DNA of 64,000 nucleotides from Planktosalinus lacus. GTDB lineage: Bacteria > Bacteroidota > Bacteroidia > Flavobacteriales > Flavobacteriaceae. The notes below the pieces were generated by a model. It was not told the origin of the DNA. It searched no databases and saw nothing but the letters and a program-made list of their open reading frames with translations. The translations under genes and the position numbers were made by a program. Of the stretch, positions 1 through 7,539 are shown in pieces; the stretch's first letter is position 1; the number at the start of each line of letters is the position of its first letter. The stretch is from positions 196,589-260,588 of the forward strand of contig NZ_BMGK01000002.1 of NCBI RefSeq assembly GCF_014640155.1. Direction: 5' to 3'.

Positions 1-349
1 AACTACTTTCAACTTTCTCATTTGTAAATCGAACCACTTTTAATCCTTGAGATTCTAAGTCAAATGTTTTTTGTTTGTCGATAACTTTTTGTTCTTTAGT
101 TTTGTGATATGCTCCATCAATTTCAATAACAAGTTTAAGTTTGTGGCAATAGAAATCAGCGATATAAAGATGGATTGGATGCTGCCTCCTGAATTTAAAC
201 CCATCAAGTTGATTATTTTTTAGCGCTTCCCAAAGCAAAGTCTCAGCATTAGTCATTTTATTTCTAAGCGATTCTGCTTTTGAAAAGGAGCTGGTAGGAG
301 CACCTCTAAACATACTCTCATCATGATATGGGTTTAATTTTTTTGACAT
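1..349 (-). CDS. DUF559 endonuclease-like protein (partial, 3' end outside window)
   Basis: I translated this by eye from the minus strand; the start ATG is at 347-349 and the gene runs off the left edge. It opens MSKKLNPYHDESMFRG and contains the DUF559 core FKFRRQHP, IADFYC, LVIEIDG and VVRFTNE, a Vsr-like PD-(D/E)xK nuclease fold in the known family. It is a clear paralogue of the complete gene at 19003-19410, sharing the N-terminal NPYHxESM motif. The substrate of such proteins is not established. A nested GC-rich hairpin lies just upstream of its start, as hairpins also flank the second copy. The family call is firm; nuclease activity is inferred. Confidence 0.8.
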   Translation of the reverse strand, partial: MSKKLNPYHDESMFRGAPTSSFSKAESLRNKMTNAETLLWEALKNNQLDGFKFRRQHPIHLYIADFYCHKLKLVIEIDGAYHKTKEQKVIDKQKTFDLESQGLKVVRFTNEKVESS

Positions 350-763
350 TTATTCTAAGTGTGGTTTATCAAATTTAAAAAAAAATCTTAAAATTTATCC
401 AACCCTCCTACCCGCCAAAGGCGGGCCAGGGAAAGGGAGGGTTGGAGGAGTTTCGTCAGCTTTGCCCCGCCAAAGGAGGGTACAGGAGGAATCTAGATTT
501 GGAATGTCATCAATAAGTTGTCATTCGCAATGACTCCATATTTGTCTTCCTGAGCTTGACAAAGGGTCGAAAGGCAAGTTCCAAGCGATATTTGATCCAT
601 TAACTAGCATAGCATTAACTAAAATCAGTAATCAGTTTATTTTTAAAATTGTATCAGTAAAAACCTGCATAATCAGTGTCATCCGCGTGCCACCCTAAGC
701 TAATAGTTGATTGTTATGGTGCATTTATACCAAACAAAATCATCCAACAAAAATTTGGAAAAT
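350..763. other. Non-coding stretch with dispersed repeats
   Basis: I find no gene here. It holds a nested inverted repeat (401-443), a second Cys-like GC-rich block near 463-490, and a sequence around 552-577 of the type CCTGAGCTTGAC...GGTCGAAAGG. A related copy occurs near 5663-5687 (CCCTGAGTTTATCGAAGGG), and this motif is dispersed in many bacterial genomes. A stretch near 660-690 (CATAATCAGTGTCATCCGCG) is another dispersed type, seen again in variant form near 60840-60870. Confidence 0.5.
401..443. repeat. Nested GC-rich inverted repeat
   Basis: Outer arms AACCCTCC and GGAGGGTT enclose inner arms CCCGCC and GGCGGG with an AAA loop. It belongs to the class of Pu/Py-rich hairpins seen at many intergenic sites in this window. 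It is not followed by a T tract, so a terminator role is unlikely. Confidence 0.65.
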
Positions 764-781
764 GTTATCTTTTGAGATAAC
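764..781. promoter_or_regulatory. Candidate operator of the HigBA-type gene
   Basis: This is a perfect inverted repeat, GTTATCT-TTTG-AGATAAC, ending 8 bases before the GTG start at 790. HigA-type antitoxins bind inverted repeats in their own promoter, so this is the likely autoregulatory operator. The placement is seen directly; binding is inferred. Confidence 0.55.
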
Positions 782-789
782 TTTGCTGA

Positions 790-1428
790 GTGAGCAGAAA
801 GATTATCTTCTATGAGAACCACTTTATTGAGTTTTACCAAAAGCAAGATCAAAAAGTCAAAGGTAAAATTCAATATGTTTTCGAACTGATTCAACAAGTA
901 GACCGAGTTCCTAAAAAGTTTTTAGACCATATCACCGGAACTGACGGACTTTATGAGATTCGTGTTGAATATCAATCGAACATCTACAGGATTTTTTGCT
1001 GCTTTGATAAAGGACAACTTGTTGTACTCTTTAACGGGTTTCAAAAAAAGACACAAAAAACACCGCAAAATGAAATTGACAAAGCGGTACAATTAATGAA
1101 TCGATATTTTAGCAAAAAAAATAAGAAAATGAAAGATTATAAAGACATACAGTCATTTGACGAGCTAATCGAACTTGAACACGGAAAAATTGGAACTGAA
1201 AGTCGTAACAAATACGAAGAAGGTGCTCAAATGTTTATCATTAGTGAAATGCTTAAATCGGCTCGAAAAGAAGCAAATATGACACAAGAACAATTGGCAG
1301 ATAAGTCAGGAACCAAAAAAAGTTACATATCGAAACTAGAAAATGCAAAAGGAAATATTCAGCTCTCAACTTTAATCAGAATTTTTGAGCAAGGTCTGAA
1401 CAGAAAAATCGGACTAACCTTTCTATAA
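790..1428 (+). CDS. HigB-type toxin fused in frame to HigA-type antitoxin
   Basis: Residues 1-111 match a HigB/RelE-superfamily (Gp49-like) mRNA interferase, with GTDGLYEIRVE, YRIFCCFD and LVVLFNGFQKKTQKTP. Residues 114-212 match a HigA-type antitoxin, with an XRE helix-turn-helix at about 155-200 (LTQEQLA-like MTQEQLADKSGTKKSYISKLE). These are normally two separate genes. The start must be GTG 790 because TGA 787-789 is directly upstream in frame. The fusion depends on an A8 run at 1114-1121: one extra A, or a -1 slip, reads TAA at 1122-1124 and releases a 111-residue toxin. ATG 1129 could start antitoxin alone. A terminator follows. The call is confident; how two products arise is open. Confidence 0.85.
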   Translation: MSRKIIFYENHFIEFYQKQDQKVKGKIQYVFELIQQVDRVPKKFLDHITGTDGLYEIRVEYQSNIYRIFCCFDKGQLVVLFNGFQKKTQKTPQNEIDKAVQLMNRYFSKKNKKMKDYKDIQSFDELIELEHGKIGTESRNKYEEGAQMFIISEMLKSARKEANMTQEQLADKSGTKKSYISKLENAKGNIQLSTLIRIFEQGLNRKIGLTFL

Positions 1429-1450
1429 CCGATTAAAAAACGACACATAG

Positions 1451-1485
1451 AATCCCCGTGGTTTTTGACTGCGGGGATTTTTTTT
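1451..1485 (+). terminator. Rho-independent terminator of the HigBA gene
   Basis: The arms AATCCCCG (1451-1458) and CGGGGATT (1472-1479) are followed by a run of Ts to about 1485. It lies 23 bases after the stop codon of the fused toxin-antitoxin gene. Confidence 0.85.
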
Positions 1486-1497
1486 GACTTAGGACGG

Positions 1498-1553
1498 TAA
1501 TATGTAAGATTTAAGATTTAAGACGTAAGACGATAAGACGTAAGACATAGGAC
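1498..1553. repeat. Degenerate heptanucleotide repeat (GTAAGAC type)
   Basis: Units GTAAGAT, TTAAGAT, TTAAGAC, GTAAGAC, GATAAGAC, GTAAGAC and ATAGGAC follow each other at a 7-base (once 8-base) period. The same family recurs at 45914-45972. Confidence 0.75.
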
Positions 1554-1562
1554 TTTAGCCTA

Positions 1563-1775
1563 CACATATGTGACCCGCCTCTGGCGGGGTCAAAATGGAA
1601 TTCATGCTCTTTGCTACTACTACTACTACTACAACAACAAATATGTGACCCCGCTGGGGTCAAATTTAAATCGTTGCCCGTTGCTACAAAGATGTGACCC
1701 CGCTGGGGTCAAATTTGAATCGTTGCCTGTTGCTACAAATATATGACTCGCCTTTGGCGGGGTCGCATATATTTT
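1563..1775. repeat. Palindrome array R1 (GACCCC-GCT-GGGGTC family)
   Basis: Four units of about 50 bases each have an ACAAATATGTGAC-type left flank, a palindrome, and an AATCGTTGCCCGTTGCT-type right flank. Two palindromes are GACCCCGCTGGGGTC and two are the longer CGCC...GGCG form. An expanded TAC triplet run lies at about 1613-1631. This is the same family as the arrays at 17128, 22397 and 23478 but far from the transposase. It is not coding. Confidence 0.8.
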
Positions 1776-1985
1776 GAATATTTCAATAATATGGCAACCC
1801 ATTCCCAAAACGTACAAACACAAAAAGGCAGGATCAAGTGTGGGGTTTAAATTGGAAATGATTTTTCATTCTTACGAAAACCCATTCAACCTCCGTATCC
1901 GCCTGAGGCGGAGAAGGAGGGAATTGCTACTCAGAAATCATATTGATAGACAAACAATACTGGTAGGATACTCCCTATATAAATT

Positions 1986-2101
1986 CGTTTATCTTTCGTC
2001 CATCCTTCGAGTCTCTTCCGTATAAAGTCCCTATTTACGCAAGATAAACGTTGTTTACTCGAAGGATGCACGTGTTAATATAGCCTTAACCCTTGCTATA
2101 T
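1986..2101. other. Interlocked inverted repeats (pseudoknot topology) plus hairpin
   Basis: CGTTTATCTT at 1986-1995 is complementary to AAGATAAACG at 2041-2050. CATCCTTCGAG at 2001-2011 is complementary to CTCGAAGGATG at 2058-2068. The order A, B, A', B' cannot form two nested hairpins, but it can form an H-type pseudoknot in RNA. A third perfect hairpin, ATATAGC/GCTATAT, follows at 2078-2101. I do not recognise a known RNA family or recombination site. It precedes the DUF6266 promoter. Confidence 0.6.
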
Positions 2102-2124
2102 CTATACTCAAAGATACCATTATT

Positions 2125-2155
2125 TTGGGAAATTAAACTATTTGTTTTATGTTTG
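2125..2155 (+). promoter_or_regulatory. Bacteroidetes-type promoter of the DUF6266 gene
   Basis: TTG at 2125-2127 and TATGTTTG at 2148-2155 are separated by 20 bases, matching the -33 TTG and -7 TAnnTTTG consensus of this phylum. The predicted leader to ATG 2246 is about 85 bases. Confidence 0.5.
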
Positions 2156-2245
2156 GTGGAGTATAACCACGTTTTCATTTGCTGTTTTGGGTATTGTTTT
2201 GTTTCTGTAGCGGGATGGTAATGAAAACCTTAAAAACCTACTGTT

Positions 2246-2902
2246 ATGGCAATTATTACAGAAAATCCGTTGGGTAGCATGTCCGGAAAGCTTGGGGATG
2301 CGGTCCTGAAAAAGTACAAAAAAACCAATAAGCAGGTCATCACTATCAAACCGGATATGAGCAGGGTGAAGCCCTCCCCGCTTCAAAAGTTCCAGCGTTC
2401 CAAGATGAAACTGGCTATGGATTTTCTATCGCCTTTAAAAGGCTTGATCAAAGAGGCTTTTATGCCTTTTAGAAAGAATACCTACGGTTTTGATGCAGCC
2501 AAGTCCTATTTTATGAAGGAAGCCCTTTATCCTGCCGAGGAAGGAGGTTATGCCATTGATTATGCCAAAGTCCTCGTCACTTTTGGTGACCTGCGTATTC
2601 CTGAAGGAATCTTGATTGATGTGGATGAAACAAGTGAAAAACTGAATATCTCTATTCATTGGGAGGACAATACGCACCAGGCGGTGGCCTATCCCGATGA
2701 CCGCTTGCTACTGGTGATGAATGTAACGGGACGCTCCCGCTTTATTTACTATAAAAACAAGGCCCACCGCGAGACGCTTAGTGCAACAATCTCCTTATCA
2801 CAATCCAAAGAACCCGTAGAATATCAGCTATGGATGGCCTTTGTACGCCCCGAGGAAAAACGGGCTTCGCCCAGTGTGTATTTAGGGACGGTGAATGGGT
2901 AA
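2246..2902 (+). CDS. DUF6266 family protein
   Basis: This 218-residue protein has the pattern of DUF6266: an N-terminal NPLGSMSGKLGDAVLKKYK segment, then SPLQKFQRSKMKLAMDFLSPLKGLIKEAF, then a beta-rich C-terminal part. The family is common in Bacteroidetes and, as far as I know, has no assigned function. No signal peptide or membrane segment is visible. It stands alone behind its own promoter and is followed by repeat DNA with no clear terminator. The family assignment is from sequence pattern; the function is unknown. Confidence 0.7.
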   Translation: MAIITENPLGSMSGKLGDAVLKKYKKTNKQVITIKPDMSRVKPSPLQKFQRSKMKLAMDFLSPLKGLIKEAFMPFRKNTYGFDAAKSYFMKEALYPAEEGGYAIDYAKVLVTFGDLRIPEGILIDVDETSEKLNISIHWEDNTHQAVAYPDDRLLLVMNVTGRSRFIYYKNKAHRETLSATISLSQSKEPVEYQLWMAFVRPEEKRASPSVYLGTVNG

Positions 2903-2904
2903 CT

Positions 2905-3420
2905 CCCCCCTTCTCCGCCTCAGGCGGATACGGAGGGTGAAAGGTTGACTGGTATGTAAATGAAGAATTAATAATGAATAATTAAAAATGACTTGATTGT
3001 TTCAAAATGGTCAACTCTGATCATGTAGGCTGTAGGCTGTAGGCTGTAGGCTGTAGGCAAAATAAAAATTAAGAAATAATCATAAATAATAGTCAACCTA
3101 TATCAGGGAAGTAAATGGTGGGTGATGGGTGATTAGTAATTAGTGATTAGTTTTTTAACACTAACCCCTAATCACTAATTACTAGTTACTTTTATCTGGT
3201 TGACTCCCTCCTTCTCCGCCTCAGGCGGATTCGGAGGGTGAAAGGTTTACTGGTATGTAAATGAAGAATTAATAATGAATAATTAAAAATGACTTGATTG
3301 TTTCAAAATGGTCAACTCTGATCATGTAGGCTGTAGGCTGTAGGCTGTAGGCTGTAGGCTGTAGGCTGTAGGCTGTAGGCTGTAGGCTGTAGGCAAAATA
3401 AAAATTAATAATGAAAAATT
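2905..3420. repeat. Directly duplicated composite repeat with 5 versus 10 TGTAGGC units
   Basis: Two near-identical segments start near 2905 and 3205. Each has a hairpin CTCCGCCTCAGGCGGA, then GAGGGTGAAAGGTT, an AT-rich 7-base-period stretch (GAAGAAT, TAATAAT, GAATAAT, TAAAAAT), TGGTCAACTCTGATCA, and a pure TGTAGGC run. The run has 5 copies in the first (3024-3058) and 10 in the second (3325-3394). A partial third copy lies at about 3440-3580 and related pieces at 17455-17530. GGTTGACT and AGTCAACC occur as inverted boundaries. There is no coding content. Confidence 0.8.
3129..3190. repeat. Heptanucleotide repeat folded into a long hairpin
   Basis: Units GTGATTA, GTAATTA and GTGATTA on the left are complementary to CTAATCA, CTAATTA and CTAGTTA on the right across a TTTTTTAACACTAACCC loop. 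A similar but more diverged copy is at 17385-17450. Confidence 0.7.
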
Positions 3421-3607
3421 ATCAAACTATATCAGGGAAGTTCAAATTGCGCAGTGGCCTCTCCGCCTATGGCGGATCGGGGGGTCTGCGGAGGGTGAAA
3501 GGTGGATGAATGAAGAATTAATAATTAACAATTAAAAAATAAAAAATAAAAAAGGTCAACTCTAATAAGGGACGTAAAGCCTATGCGTTCATAATATTTT
3601 ATCCAGC

Positions 3608-4474
3608 TTATGTTTGGAGACCGGCAATTTGATTCCGGAGCAGTGTTTCCGTTTTGGAATAGAGTTTATAACAGCGTTCTACAAGCACAAGCAATTGGGT
3701 ATGGGTAAACTGTTTAGGATGCATAGCCCGCAGTGATTGTGGGGAGGTGTGTAGCATCGAAAGGATGGCTTGATCTTCCTCAGTCTCATTGGGGAACACC
3801 TCGTTTACTAGGGGTGTACAATGTGCACACAATGAAAAAAGGTGGTCTAAATGAAACTGATTGGGGTGATACCCCAAACAGGCGTAAATGATGGCCAGGC
3901 AAAGCTGTTCTAACCCTGAACGCATCAAACTTACCCGCAAATGCCCTCCTTCTACTCCCGTGATCGCATCTTCCAGTTGAAACAGTTGCTGCGCATTGTA
4001 TAAGCGCCGTGTGGTGATTTTTTTTACGTGTGAGGCTTTTAAGCTATACACTCGGGTATCTGAATGCACTGCATTCCAAGAAGGGTGTGCATACAACAAC
4101 CGACCCTGCTTCAGGATGTTGTGGAACAGGAACCCGTTTTTGGAGGTGGCTGCCCGTACTTGTGAAGGGGTATGTAAAAGCAATGACACATTGTAACGCC
4201 CCCGGGTTTGTTTCTCAATAAGGGCACTCAAATGGGTGGTAGCCCGGGGAGGGATTTTTGTGGGTATCACCAATAAGTCAAGGTGAATCCTTTGTTGTGC
4301 ACGCTCAGTGCCGGGAACGATAAAACTTGTTTGTAACCCATTTTGTTGACGCAAACCAAAACAATACAACGCCCGGATATCCAGTTTGGACTTTAAGGTT
4401 TTGACTACATCAATGAGTTCCACACTCAGGCATGAAAAGGGGTGTTTTGGTAGTGTTTGAGCAATTGTTTCCAT
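3608..4474 (-). CDS. Nucleotidyltransferase-like/HEPN domain protein (copy A)
   Basis: This 288-residue protein has two parts. Residues about 25-135 look like a degenerate nucleotidyltransferase-like domain (YCFGLRQ...HLDLLVIP, then VSLLLHTPSQV and a FHNILKQGRLLYA end). Residues about 150-285 look like a HEPN domain (LRVSLMRSGLEQLCLAIIYACLGYHP, then a late SLRAMHPKQFTHTQLLVLVERC helix). The catalytic pattern of active nucleotidyltransferases and the RxxxxH motif of HEPN ribonucleases are not clear, so activity is uncertain. It is divergent from the XRE regulator at 4636 and paralogous to 6252-7223, which has the same architecture. A toxin or stress role is inference. Confidence 0.65.
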   Translation of the reverse strand: METIAQTLPKHPFSCLSVELIDVVKTLKSKLDIRALYCFGLRQQNGLQTSFIVPGTERAQQRIHLDLLVIPTKIPPRATTHLSALIEKQTRGRYNVSLLLHTPSQVRAATSKNGFLFHNILKQGRLLYAHPSWNAVHSDTRVYSLKASHVKKITTRRLYNAQQLFQLEDAITGVEGGHLRVSLMRSGLEQLCLAIIYACLGYHPNQFHLDHLFSLCAHCTPLVNEVFPNETEEDQAILSMLHTSPQSLRAMHPKQFTHTQLLVLVERCYKLYSKTETLLRNQIAGLQT

Positions 4475-4539
4475 AAGTATACAGGTTTAAATGAAAAAGT
4501 ACCGGAATTCACAAAGTTTAAAAACAAAGAAATTGTTAG

Positions 4540-4617
4540 TATATTTGTAAAGGTCTAGGAAAACAATCAACTGTTTCCTATACAAAACTAATTTACAACT
4601 TTATGTTGTATATAACA
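4540..4617. promoter_or_regulatory. Divergent control region between HEPN copy A and its XRE regulator
   Basis: A -7 type box TATATTTG lies at 4540-4547 on the plus strand. It is followed by an inverted repeat AGGAAAACA/TGTTTCCT (4557-4579) and the near-palindrome TGTTGTATATAACA (4604-4617) just before ATG 4636. These are candidate operators for the XRE protein. Binding is inferred. Confidence 0.45.
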
Positions 4618-4635
4618 AACTTTTTAAGATAAAAA

Positions 4636-4947
4636 ATGCCGGTTGGACAAAAAATAAAGAAGCACCTGAAAGCGCGGGGCATTTCCATCAAGCAATTTGC
4701 TGAAGACCTCGATGAAAACCGTTCGTTGGTAAGTAATTACCTCAACGACAAATCAAAACCCTCCGTCAAGTTTCTGTATAAAACCATCGCCTATTTTCCT
4801 GACTTGGATTTGAATTATTTGTTTCGTGACCATTCAGAAGTTAGTGAAACCGCTCCTGTCTATGAGACCCCGCCTGAAAAATTGATTCGCGAAATTGAAG
4901 AACGTCTTAACGAATTGAAACTGCAGTTAAATAATAAGGACCTTTAA
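4636..4947 (+). CDS. XRE-type helix-turn-helix regulator (partner of HEPN copy A)
   Basis: This 103-residue protein has a helix-turn-helix at about residues 5-60 (IKKHLKARGISIKQFAEDLDENRSLVSNYLN, then PSVKFLYKTIAYFPDLDLNYLF). A proline-rich linker and a short acidic coiled-coil-like tail (IREIEERLNELKLQLNN) follow and probably mediate dimerisation. It is transcribed divergently from the HEPN gene across 161 bases that hold two inverted repeats. By analogy with antitoxins and phage-type repressors it probably controls that promoter. It is only distantly similar to the smaller XRE protein at 5865-6077. Confidence 0.75.
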   Translation: MPVGQKIKKHLKARGISIKQFAEDLDENRSLVSNYLNDKSKPSVKFLYKTIAYFPDLDLNYLFRDHSEVSETAPVYETPPEKLIREIEERLNELKLQLNNKDL

Positions 4948-5864
4948 ATTTGAAATTCCAAATTACAAGTACCCAACCTACAGTAAACTTTCCGCCTTGC
5001 GCTTCAAAGCTTCAAGCGACGAAGCGGTTGGCGAAGCAAATTCCAAATACCAAGTACCAAGCACCAAATTCCAAGCACCAAGTACCAAGCACCAAGTACC
5101 CAACCTACAGTAAACTTTCCGCCTTGCTCCGCCAAAAGGCGGATCCAGGGCGCCTACGCTATCCACCTTCTCCGCCTCAGGCGGATTCGGAGGATAAAAA
5201 GCTTCTGCGACAGCGTGCGACGAAGCGGTTGGCGAGGCAAATTACAAGTACCAAGTACCAAATTCCAAGCACCAAGCACCATACGAGGGCCCCGGCTGAA
5301 CTGAGCGTTAGCTAAATTCCAAACTTGTCTTCCGAAGCTTTAGCGTAGGGAGATTCCAAATTCCAAATACCAAATTCAAAACTCATAATTCCCCAAATAA
5401 TCCTTATTTTTAACCCCACCTTCTCCGCCTTTGACGGATACGGTGGGCGAAGCCCAAATCTGACAGTAACACCCTTGAAAGAAACTGATACCCCAGCCGC
5501 ACCCCTGTGTCCCTAAAGGGATCCACCGCGCATAAAAAATTCCAAATCTAAAACTCCAATCCCAAAACCCGCAAATCAACAAATATGCAAATTCGCAAAT
5601 CTGCAAATTCCAAGCACCACACGAGGCCCCCGGCTGAACTGAGCGTTAGCTATATTCCAATTTGTCACCCTGAGTTTATCGAAGGGCAAATTCCAAATAA
5701 GCCTAAAGCAAATTCAAAATTCAAAATTCAAAACTCATAATTCCCCAAATAAGCCTACAGCCTACTGCTTATAGCCTAAAGCTAATTCAAAATTCCAAAA
5801 ATCAAACTTTAAACCCGAAACCTTGAACCTTGAACTCTGAACCTTGAACCTTGAACCCAAAACC
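4948..5864. repeat. Non-coding block of 7-base-period repeats and GC-rich hairpins
   Basis: The block is built from ACCAAGT/ACCAAGC/AATTCCA units (5036-5105, 5240-5280), ATTCCAA and ATTCAAA units (5356-5392, 5715-5745), GCCTACA units (5753-5780) and ACCTTGA units (5809-5860), all at a 7-base period. Between them are CTCCGCC...GGCGGA hairpins near 5115-5200 and 5415-5445, and a 35-base stretch GGCTGAACTGAGCGTTAGCT present twice (about 5290 and 5630). ORFs in it are translations of the repeat. Confidence 0.75.
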
Positions 5865-6077
5865 CTATTTTGTCTTAACAAGCAAGTCCCTGATATCGAC
5901 GTCCAGTATTTTTGAAATGGTATAGAGTACTTCCAAAGGGGGTTGTGCGTTGTTGTTGCAGTAATTGGTGACGACTACATAACTCCTGTCTATTTGCTCA
6001 GCCAGCCAGGTTTGGGTGCGTCCCTGCTCTTTCAGTATGGCTTTGATCCTGTTTAATTCCATCTTTTTTTTATGCAT
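5865..6077 (-). CDS. Small XRE-type helix-turn-helix regulator (partner of HEPN copy B)
   Basis: This 70-residue protein is essentially one Cro/C1-type domain: NRIKAILKEQGRTQTWLAEQIDRSYVVVTNYCNN, then PLEVLYTISKILDVDIRDLLV. An alternative start is ATG 6062 (MELNRIK). It is divergent from HEPN copy B, and the space between them has a perfect 19-base palindrome over a promoter box. It most likely represses its neighbour and itself. Its orientation mirrors the pair at 3608-4947. Confidence 0.8.
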   Translation of the reverse strand: MHKKKMELNRIKAILKEQGRTQTWLAEQIDRSYVVVTNYCNNNAQPPLEVLYTISKILDVDIRDLLVKTK

Positions 6078-6159
6078 AGCTTTTTCAAATATAAGGTTTT
6101 TTTTAAGCCCTGTTGTACTCCCCCATTTTAAGTGTGTTAAATTATAGTATAAAAATATA

Positions 6160-6207
6160 TTGTAAAATAATATTTTTTAATATATATTTGTATTGTAATA
6201 CAATACA
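6160..6207 (+). promoter_or_regulatory. Promoter with overlapping perfect palindromic operator for HEPN copy B
   Basis: TTG at 6160-6162 and TATATTTG at 6183-6190 are 20 bases apart, a good match to the Bacteroidetes promoter consensus. The palindrome TGTATTGTAATACAATACA (6189-6207; 9-base arms around one central base) overlaps the end of the -7 box and the expected start site. Binding there would block transcription. The likely binder is the XRE protein encoded next door. Confidence 0.6.
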
Positions 6208-6251
6208 TATTTATATTGAAGTACTCACTGCATTTATTAAACCAACGCCTT

Positions 6252-7223
6252 ATGAAAACAACTTCCACTTCAGAAAATGCTGCTACAGCAGCCGGCAAAA
6301 CAACTGTTCAAGCGTCTGTTTTGCACACCAAAGACACCTTACTGAAAAAAATCATTGCCTATCTGCGGCTTCACCATCATTTGGACGCTGCCTTTTTGAT
6401 CAGCAAGCAAACCCACAGTAAGGAGACCCGATGTTACTTTCCTCCCAGGGAAACATCCCTGAAACGGGAATATACCTATACCCTTTTTCTCATTACTGCC
6501 AAACCCCTTTACACTGGTAATGGCACCAACCCCGCCCAACTTATGGATGCCCTTTACAACCACACCCAAAACAGGGCTAAAGTGTATCTGATTGCCTATT
6601 CAGCAACAGAGTTTGAAGCAAAAATAACCTGTGGAAATAACTTTCTTAAGCATATACTCAATTACAGCCGGTGCGTTTATACGGTTACTGACAAATGGTT
6701 ACACTTTAAATCAAACAAAATAAACCGTCATGAACAAATTGTTGACAAAATAACCAGGCACTGGGAAACACGTATTGAAAGAGCAAACTACCTGATGGAA
6801 ATCACCGGCTGTGTAGGTACTTATGATAATCCAATCGCGCATTTTGAAGTATTGCAAAATGTACTCAGGCAAAGTTGTTTGGGATTAATTTATCTGTTTT
6901 GGGAGTATAAGCCCTCTTATGCCGCACTTCCTTACCTTCTGCATCTGTGTAGTCATTTTGGTGATTTCCCTAAGCAATTGTTTCACAACAATACCTATGA
7001 AAACCATCTTCTCTACCACCATCTTATTAAAGCAGACCAGTATATGAAATTTAAAGTGAATACCCCCTTAAGTTTAGAACAAGCTAATAAAGCATGGAAA
7101 AAATGTCAAACATTTCTAATGGAATCGCAAAACATCGCTGACCAACAGCTCTTACTTTTGGAAAAAGAACGTGAAAGGTATATGGATAGATTGTTTAACA
7201 GAAAAAACCAACAATCCATTTAA
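6252..7223 (+). CDS. Nucleotidyltransferase-like/HEPN domain protein (copy B)
   Basis: I start this at ATG 6252 (MKTTSTSENA), giving 323 residues; the open frame extends to a TTG at 6216, but that lies at the expected transcript start. The architecture equals copy A: an N-terminal alpha/beta part (KEYTYTLFLITAKP-like YTYTLFLITAKP, then KVYLIAYSATEFEAK and NNFLKHILNYSRCVY), then a HEPN-like helical part (VLQNVLRQSCLGLIYLFWEYKPSY, then KADQYMKFKVNTPLSLEQANKAWKKC). Sequence identity to copy A is low but the blocks align in order. Active-site residues are not obvious. Gene and promoter pair with the XRE gene at 5865. Confidence 0.65.
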   Translation: MKTTSTSENAATAAGKTTVQASVLHTKDTLLKKIIAYLRLHHHLDAAFLISKQTHSKETRCYFPPRETSLKREYTYTLFLITAKPLYTGNGTNPAQLMDALYNHTQNRAKVYLIAYSATEFEAKITCGNNFLKHILNYSRCVYTVTDKWLHFKSNKINRHEQIVDKITRHWETRIERANYLMEITGCVGTYDNPIAHFEVLQNVLRQSCLGLIYLFWEYKPSYAALPYLLHLCSHFGDFPKQLFHNNTYENHLLYHHLIKADQYMKFKVNTPLSLEQANKAWKKCQTFLMESQNIADQQLLLLEKERERYMDRLFNRKNQQSI

Positions 7224-7539
7224 AGTCCTGCTAAAGGTCATGGGCATTGAAAATACCCCGTGTTTAGTAAGCACGCATCAGATGGGTAACCAAACCGTAC
7301 TCATTCGTTTTCAAACCAGTAGATAGTATGAAACACATTTTCATTGTTTTGAAGATTGCATGTGGCATTGGATCAGCCCTGCCGGAATTTACTTAGCATT
7401 GTTATGTGAAAATGTGAGAACTCTGTTACTTAAATCATCCTTAACAACAGTAACTTCAATGTGTTTCTTTAGGTGGAAGTACGCTAGGTATGTTTTATAG
7501 GTGATTATGAGAAGATTCAATTTTGCGGTTCTTTCTTTA
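7224..7539. other. Non-coding gap between HEPN copy B and the polysaccharide genes
   Basis: The flanking genes converge here. I see no T-tailed terminator. A perfect 10-base inverted repeat, GAAACACATT (7330-7339) and AATGTGTTTC (7458-7467), encloses about 118 bases and could be the ends of a small relic element. Within it CTGTTACT and AGTAAC can also pair. Confidence 0.4.

Noticed and set aside
1774-2025. 83-residue open frame
   Set aside because: It runs through a CTCCGCC hairpin and the interlocked inverted repeats and has no recognisable domain.
4950-5315. 121-residue open frame after the XRE gene
   Set aside because: It only translates the ACCAAGT/AATTCCA heptamer repeat and GC-rich hairpins (TKYQAPNSKHQVPSTKYP), with no protein-like composition.
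7224-7315. Possible frameshifted extension of HEPN copy B
   Set aside because: A +1 frame stays open for about 40 residues after the stop, but copy A has no matching extension and the residues match nothing I know.
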